Assembly: GCA_029883565.1 (NCBI GenBank) | Contig: JAOUJD010000004.1 | Coordinates: 1-34,023, forward strand | Source: Burkholderiaceae bacterium | GTDB lineage: Bacteria > Pseudomonadota > Gammaproteobacteria > Burkholderiales > Burkholderiaceae_F | Length of the DNA stretch: 34,023 bases | Direction of reading: 5' to 3' | Part shown: piece after piece, positions 29,196 to 34,023 of the stretch | Numbering within the stretch: position 1 is the first letter of the stretch | Layout of the letters: each line of letters begins with the position of its first letter | Program-made: the position numbers and the translations under genes | Notes under the pieces: model-generated | Told to the model about the DNA's origin: nothing | The model's input: only the letters and a program-made list of their open reading frames with translations | Databases searched by the model: none

Positions 29196-29621
29196 TCAGC
29201 GGGGGTACACGTTCATCTGCGGGAAGAAATAGGCGATCTCGACCGCGGCCGTATCAGCGCCGTCCGAGCCGTGCACGGCGTTGGCGTCGATGCTTGCCGC
29301 AAAGTCGGCGCGGATGGTTCCTGCGGCTGCCTTCTTCGGGTCGGTCGCGCCCATCAGTTCCCGGTTCCTGGCGATGGCGCCCTCGCCTTCGAGCACCTGG
29401 ACCATGATCGGTCCCGACACCATGAAGTCGACCAGGTCCTTGAAGAAGGGGCGCTCGCGGTGGACCGCGTAGAAGCCCTCCGCCTCGGTACGCGACAGCC
29501 ACATCATGCGCGCGGCGACGACTTTCAACCCGTTGGTCTCGAAGCGCGAATAGATCTTGCCGATGACGTTCTTCGCGACCGCATCGGGTTTGATGATCGA
29601 GAGTGTTCTTTCAACCGCCAT
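29196..29621 (-). CDS. ndk: Nucleoside diphosphate kinase
   Basis: [62 protein letters not shown]. Confidence 0.98.
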   Translation of the reverse strand: MAVERTLSIIKPDAVAKNVIGKIYSRFETNGLKVVAARMMWLSRTEAEGFYAVHRERPFFKDLVDFMVSGPIMVQVLEGEGAIARNRELMGATDPKKAAAGTIRADFAASIDANAVHGSDGADTAAVEIAYFFPQMNVYPR

Positions 29622-29733
29622 GATTCAACCTTTGTTGTTTGGACGAGTTTTCCGGCGGCCCCGTTCGGCGTGCCGCGGCCGGACCGAAAATCTTCGACAA
29701 ATGAAGTACTTGCGGCGCCGAAGTTAGCCCGAA

Positions 29734-29742
29734 ATTTTAACA
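29734..29742 (-). promoter_or_regulatory. Candidate extended -10 element upstream of ndk
   Basis: Minus strand TGT-TAAAAT (TGn extended -10), about 105 nt upstream of the ndk ATG. No good -35. Confidence 0.35.
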
Positions 29743-29820
29743 TGGCCCGGCCCTGCCTGGTGCTGTTCCGCCTGCGGGCGTACCGTTGCGGCCGCCTCGA
29801 AACGGGCACGCCGGATGGCC

Positions 29821-31197
29821 TCAGGAGACCGGTTCGAGCACCGCCATCGACTCCACGTGCGAGGTGTGCGGGAACATGTTGACCACGCCGGCGGCCCGCA
29901 GCTGCCATTTCCCTTCGTGGACCAGCACCGCGCAATCGCGCGCCAGGGTCGCGGGGTTGCAGGACACGTAGACGACGCGGTCGGGTCGCTCGTCCGTGGC
30001 GGCCAGCGATCGCGCGAGTGCCAGCGCCCCCTCGCGCGGCGGATCGATCAGCACGCGGCCGATGCCTCCGTGCGCTTGGACCAGGCGCTGCCAGTCCGCG
30101 AGCGTCCAGTCGAACAGGTTCGCGGCGTGGAATACGGTGCGCTGGTCGAGTCCGTTCCGCGCGGACGCCGCGCGCGCGCGGTCCACCAGCGTTTCGCTGC
30201 CCTCCACTCCCACGACCATCCGCGCCCGGGTCGCCAGCGGCAGAGTGAAATTGCCAAGCCCGCAGAAGAAGTCGGCAACGACGTCGTGCGGCTGGGGGTC
30301 GAGCAAGCGCACGGCCCGCCCGACCAGGACTTCGTTGATGCGGTGGTTGACCTGCGTGAAGTCGGTCGGCCCGAAGGGAATGCGCACACCGAACTCCGGC
30401 AGGCCGAGTTCCAGCTGCGTCGGCTGGCCTTCGTCCATCGGGCGCGCCGTGTCCGGCCCCTTCGGCTGCAGCCACAGTTCAACCGCATGCCGCGCGGCGA
30501 AGGCCTGCAGCAGCGTGCAGTCTGCGGCGGTCGGGTCGGCCAGAACGCGCAGCACGAGCACGGTCTGCACCTGCCCGCCGCGCTCGGCCACCGCCAGTTC
30601 GATCTGCGGCAGCCGGTCCCGCAATGTCAGCGAGCCCACGAGATCGCGCAGCGGCACCAGCAGTTCGCTGACGTGCAGTGGCACGACCTCGCACTGGCGG
30701 ATGTCGGCCACGTAGCTGCTGGCCCGCTCGTGGAATCCCACCAGCACGCCGCCCTTCTTGGCCACGTGCCGCACGGAAAAGCGCGCGCGGTGGCGGTAGC
30801 GCCAGGCCGGACCGGCGACCGGCCGCAGCACGTGCTCGGGACGCAGCCGCCCGATGTGCCACAACGTGTCCTCCAGCACGCGCTGCTTGATCGCGACCTG
30901 CGCGGCCGGCGCGACGTGCTGCATCGAGCAGCCGCCGCACGCGCCGGCATGCAGGCCCGCATGCGGGCAGCGCGGCTCGACGCGCAGCACCGAGGCTCGC
31001 TCGATCCGCACCACGCGACCGGTCTCGTAGCTCGGCTTGTTGCGGCGGCGTTCGTAGACGACCCGCTCGCCCGGCAGCGCGCCTTCGACGAAGACGGCCT
31101 TGCCATCGCGATGCGCGACACCGCGCCCGTCCTGGTCGAGCGACTCGACTTCGACGCGGAACTGCTCGCCCTTCCCGGAACCTAGACCGCGGGCCAC
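29821..31197 (-). CDS. rlmD: 23S rRNA (uracil(1939)-C5)-methyltransferase RlmD
   Basis: TRAM domain ([30 protein letters not shown]), Cys cluster [49 protein letters not shown]. Confidence 0.96.
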   Translation of the reverse strand: MARGLGSGKGEQFRVEVESLDQDGRGVAHRDGKAVFVEGALPGERVVYERRRNKPSYETGRVVRIERASVLRVEPRCPHAGLHAGACGGCSMQHVAPAAQVAIKQRVLEDTLWHIGRLRPEHVLRPVAGPAWRYRHRARFSVRHVAKKGGVLVGFHERASSYVADIRQCEVVPLHVSELLVPLRDLVGSLTLRDRLPQIELAVAERGGQVQTVLVLRVLADPTAADCTLLQAFAARHAVELWLQPKGPDTARPMDEGQPTQLELGLPEFGVRIPFGPTDFTQVNHRINEVLVGRAVRLLDPQPHDVVADFFCGLGNFTLPLATRARMVVGVEGSETLVDRARAASARNGLDQRTVFHAANLFDWTLADWQRLVQAHGGIGRVLIDPPREGALALARSLAATDERPDRVVYVSCNPATLARDCAVLVHEGKWQLRAAGVVNMFPHTSHVESMAVLEPVS

Positions 31198-31961
31198 GCT
31201 GCGAGATAGTCCTGCCAGTGCGGCGCCGGGAGCTGCGCGAGGGCTTCCCGCACGAGCGTCTCCTCGGCGCGCTGCTGTTCGGCGCTCAGCACGCCGCGCA
31301 TCTTCTGGAAGCGACTGAAGAGCAGGTAGGTGTTGACGACATCGGTCTCGCAGTAGTTGCGGATCTGCTCGAGCTGGCCCGCCTGGTAGGCATCCCAGAC
31401 ACGCGAGCCGTCCAAGCCGAGCTTGCCCGCGAACCCCGCGAGTTTCGCGAGGTCGTCGAGCGGCGCGCTTGCGCGCGGCTGGTACATCGCCAGCAAATCC
31501 ATCAGGTCGATGTGTCGGGTGTGATAACGCCCGATGTAGTTGTTGTAGCGGAACTCGCGGTCGTCATCGCCGAGCTCCCAGTAGCGCGCCGCCGACACGC
31601 CGGCGAGCAGGCCGCGGTAGTGCAGCACGGGCAGGTCGAAGCCTCCGCCGTTCCAGCTGACGAGCTGCGGCGTCTGCCGGTCGATCATTCCGAAGAATGC
31701 CTGGATCAGCGCCCCTTCGCCGTCGGCCAGCGAGCCGATGGACCCGACGCGAAACCCCGCGTCGTTGCGCAGGACGCACGAAATGGCGACCACGCGGTGC
31801 AGGTGCAGCGGCAGGAAGTCATTCCCCGTCCTTTCGCGCCGTTCGGCAAACGCGCGATCCGCGACCTCCGCGTCGGGCAGCGCGGCCCACTCGGGCCGCA
31901 AGCGCCGCAGGCCGGCCACGTCGGGAACGGTTTCGATGTCGAAGACGAGAACCGGCGTCAT
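31182..31961 (-). CDS. Predicted 3'-5' exonuclease related to the DNA polymerase B exonuclease domain
   Basis: [21 protein letters not shown] (DIE motif), [36 protein letters not shown]. Confidence 0.88.
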   Translation of the reverse strand: MTPVLVFDIETVPDVAGLRRLRPEWAALPDAEVADRAFAERRERTGNDFLPLHLHRVVAISCVLRNDAGFRVGSIGSLADGEGALIQAFFGMIDRQTPQLVSWNGGGFDLPVLHYRGLLAGVSAARYWELGDDDREFRYNNYIGRYHTRHIDLMDLLAMYQPRASAPLDDLAKLAGFAGKLGLDGSRVWDAYQAGQLEQIRNYCETDVVNTYLLFSRFQKMRGVLSAEQQRAEETLVREALAQLPAPHWQDYLAAWPAV

Positions 31962-32004
31962 GCGCCGATTCTACTGAGGACGGTCGCGGCCTCGACGCGG
32001 CCTT

Positions 32005-33021
32005 TCAGAGAACGGCATCGCGGCCGATGCCGGCGGCCGTCAGCGTCCTCTTCAGTCGCACGAGGGCGTCCTGCTGAATTTGCCGCACGCGCTCGCGCGT
32101 CAACGACAGTTCGAGGGCGAGCGCATCCAGCGTCGCCGGCTCCTGCTCGTCGAGACCGAAGCGTCGCTCGATCACGAGCCGCTGCTTGTCGGTCAGCCGC
32201 GCCAGCCACTCGTGCACGCGCAATTCCAGTTCGTGCCGAACCGCGCTCGCCTCGGGCGCTTCGGCCGCAACATCGATCAGGAGGTCCGCCAGCGTGCTGT
32301 CGGGGTCGGCGTCGAGCGGCGCATCCAGCGACGCCGGGGTGGCGCCGAACTGCAGGACGTCCTCGACGTCGTCCACGCTCTTGCCGGTCAGGTGGGCGAT
32401 GTCCTCGATGCGGACCTCGCGGCCGGTCTCGTCGAACTCCATCTCGAGGTGGCGTTTCGCGCGGATCACGTGCTGCAGCTCGCGCACCACGTGCACCGGC
32501 AGGCGGATGGTCCGCGCCTGGTTGATCACCGCGCGCTCGATGGTCTGGCGGATCCACCACGTCGCATAGGTGGAAAAGCGGAAGCCGCGTTCGGGGTCGA
32601 ACTTCTCGAGGGCGTGGATCAGGCCGAGGTTGCCTTCTTCGATCAGGTCGAGCAGCGCCAGCCCGCGATTCGCGTAGTGCTTGGCGATCGAGACCACGAG
32701 CCGCAGGTTGCGCTCGATCATCGACTGCCGCGCCTGGAAGTCGCCGGCCGCGGCGCGCGTGGCCGTCTCGTGCTCTTCCTCGGCCGTCATCAGCCGATGG
32801 GCACCGATGGCGGTCAGGTACCTCTGGACATTGTCGGTGTCGGGAGCTTCCGACGGGACAGTCACCTCGGGCTGCGCGGTCACCTCGAATTCGAGCTCGC
32901 GCTCCGCATCCGCTTCACTCGGCAGCGAGGGGGCTTCATCCCGTTCCGCCTCCGGACCTGGCTCGGCCGGATTGGGCGGTACCACCGGCACGCCCGGTGG
33001 GCGTGCGGAGTGAGGAGACAT
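32005..33021 (-). CDS. rpoS: RNA polymerase sigma factor RpoS
   Basis: [81 protein letters not shown]. Immediately downstream of an nlpD-like gene. Confidence 0.95.
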   Translation of the reverse strand: MSPHSARPPGVPVVPPNPAEPGPEAERDEAPSLPSEADAERELEFEVTAQPEVTVPSEAPDTDNVQRYLTAIGAHRLMTAEEEHETATRAAAGDFQARQSMIERNLRLVVSIAKHYANRGLALLDLIEEGNLGLIHALEKFDPERGFRFSTYATWWIRQTIERAVINQARTIRLPVHVVRELQHVIRAKRHLEMEFDETGREVRIEDIAHLTGKSVDDVEDVLQFGATPASLDAPLDADPDSTLADLLIDVAAEAPEASAVRHELELRVHEWLARLTDKQRLVIERRFGLDEQEPATLDALALELSLTRERVRQIQQDALVRLKRTLTAAGIGRDAVL

Positions 33022-33041
33022 GTCTACCGATCAGGAAAACC

Positions 33042-33947
33042 TCAACAAGGAGACAGGTATTTGACCGGATCGAGCGGCTTGCCTTGGTGACGTAACTCAA
33101 AGTGCAGCTTCGGGCGATCGGCGCCCGTCTTGCCCAGTTCCGCAATCTGTTGGCCGCGTTTCACATGCTGGCCCTGCTGAACCAGGATCTTCCGGTTATG
33201 GCCGTACGCGGTCACGTAGTCCCCCGGGTGACGAATGATCACCAGGTTGCCGTAGCCGCGCAGCGCGCTGCCGACATGAACGACTTCGCCATCGGCGGCC
33301 GCGCGCACCGGCGTGCCTTCGGCCCCGCCGATGTCGATGCCCTTGTTGCGCGGAGCGTCGAAGCCATCGATCACCTTGCAGTTGGCCGGCCACGCCCAAG
33401 GCGACGTGGCCGTTGCAGCCGCGGCAGCAGCGGGCGCCGGAGTCGTGGCGGGCGTCGGAGCAGCGGATGCAGGTTGTGCCGGCGCCGGAGCGGCTGTCGA
33501 CGGCTCGGCGACGGGAACCGCAGGTAACGGTGTCGGCACGACGGCGGAAGCATCCGGCGCGGGCAGCGGCCGAACTTCGGTCGATCCGCCGGGTGTGATC
33601 GGCGTCACAGTCGCCACCGCGCCATCGGCGGGCGGCGTCACGCGCAACGACTGTCCGAGCGTGAGGCCGCCCGCATCAGTCAGACCGTTCCAGCGGGCCA
33701 GTTCGCGCGCGTCGACGCCGAAGGAGGTGGCGATGCTGTACAGCGTATCGCCGCGCTGCACGACATAGACGCCATCCTTCGCCTCCCGCGTCGCAGGAGA
33801 ACCCGCGACGGGCTTCTCCGGAACGACCGCGGGCCGCGCGACACCCGACACGCCGGACCGATCAACCACCGGTGCCGGCCTCTGGGACGAGCACGCTCCG
33901 AGGGCCGCCAGCGCGACCACAACCAGATACCTTGAAGCTAGTTTCAT
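33042..33947 (-). CDS. nlpD: NlpD-like lipoprotein: LysM plus degenerate LytM/M23 domain
   Basis: Lipobox LGACSS, LysM (YVVQRGDTLYSIATSFGVDARELARWNGL), Pro/Ala-rich linker, LytM domain (NKGIDIGGAEGTPVRAAADGEVVHVGSALRGYGNLVIIRHPGDYVTAYGHN...KLHFELRHQGKPLDPVKYL). Confidence 0.93.
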   Translation of the reverse strand: MKLASRYLVVVALAALGACSSQRPAPVVDRSGVSGVARPAVVPEKPVAGSPATREAKDGVYVVQRGDTLYSIATSFGVDARELARWNGLTDAGGLTLGQSLRVTPPADGAVATVTPITPGGSTEVRPLPAPDASAVVPTPLPAVPVAEPSTAAPAPAQPASAAPTPATTPAPAAAAAATATSPWAWPANCKVIDGFDAPRNKGIDIGGAEGTPVRAAADGEVVHVGSALRGYGNLVIIRHPGDYVTAYGHNRKILVQQGQHVKRGQQIAELGKTGADRPKLHFELRHQGKPLDPVKYLSPC

Positions 33948-33957
33948 CCGTGCATCC

Positions 33958-34023
33958 TCAAGCGACTCCTCCCCGCAACGGAACGAAGCGCACGGCCTCC
34001 TTCACCGTCCTGTGCACGCGCCC
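33958..34023 (-). CDS. pcm: C-terminal end of a probable protein-L-isoaspartate O-methyltransferase (partial, runs off the window)
   Basis: Minus-strand frame ...GRVHRTVKEAVRFVPLRGGVA*. RFVPL near the C-terminus plus pcm-nlpD-rpoS gene order. Confidence 0.6.
   Translation of the reverse strand, partial: GRVHRTVKEAVRFVPLRGGVA

Noticed and set aside
27454-29232. 592-aa plus-strand ORF antisense to pilW/rlmN
   Set aside because: Antisense frame without recognisable motifs; overlaps well-supported genes.

Overview
This 34 kb, GC-rich window looks like a betaproteobacterial chromosome and is mostly a conserved housekeeping block. Most genes are on the minus strand. From left to right it contains: (1) the end of a sarcosine-oxidase-like operon on the + strand (soxA-like, soxG-like); (2) DUF456 and DUF47/PhoU-like genes, then dnaB, rplI, rpsR, priB and rpsF; (3) a sirtuin, an AlkB-type membrane monooxygenase, rlmB and rnr; (4) a tRNA-Leu(CAG) on the + strand with a duplicated 3' end and terminator; (5) phosphoribosyltransferase, purA, hisZ, DUF2065, hflC, hflK, hflX, hfq, der, bamB, yfgM-like, hisS, ispG, rodZ-like, pilF/pilW-like, rlmN and ndk; (6) rlmD, a 3'-5' exonuclease, rpoS, nlpD-like, and the last 21 codons of a probable pcm. 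I see no CRISPR array, transposase, integrase, phage module or recognisable defence island, and I do not claim a new multi-gene system. The least-explained structure is the tRNA-Leu locus at 13.13-13.48 kb. It has operator-like palindromes in its promoter, and a 59-bp direct repeat (tRNA 3' end plus terminator hairpin) flanks a 94-bp insert that carries two further perfect hairpins. Other points worth follow-up are a SoxA-like protein with two predicted [2Fe-2S] motifs, a lone AlkB-like oxygenase, an orphan PhoU-like gene coupled to dnaB, a sirtuin with the class III Y-x-x-R motif, and hairpin-bearing leaders of rpsF and hisZ. All calls come from reading the sequence; no database search or folding software was run.
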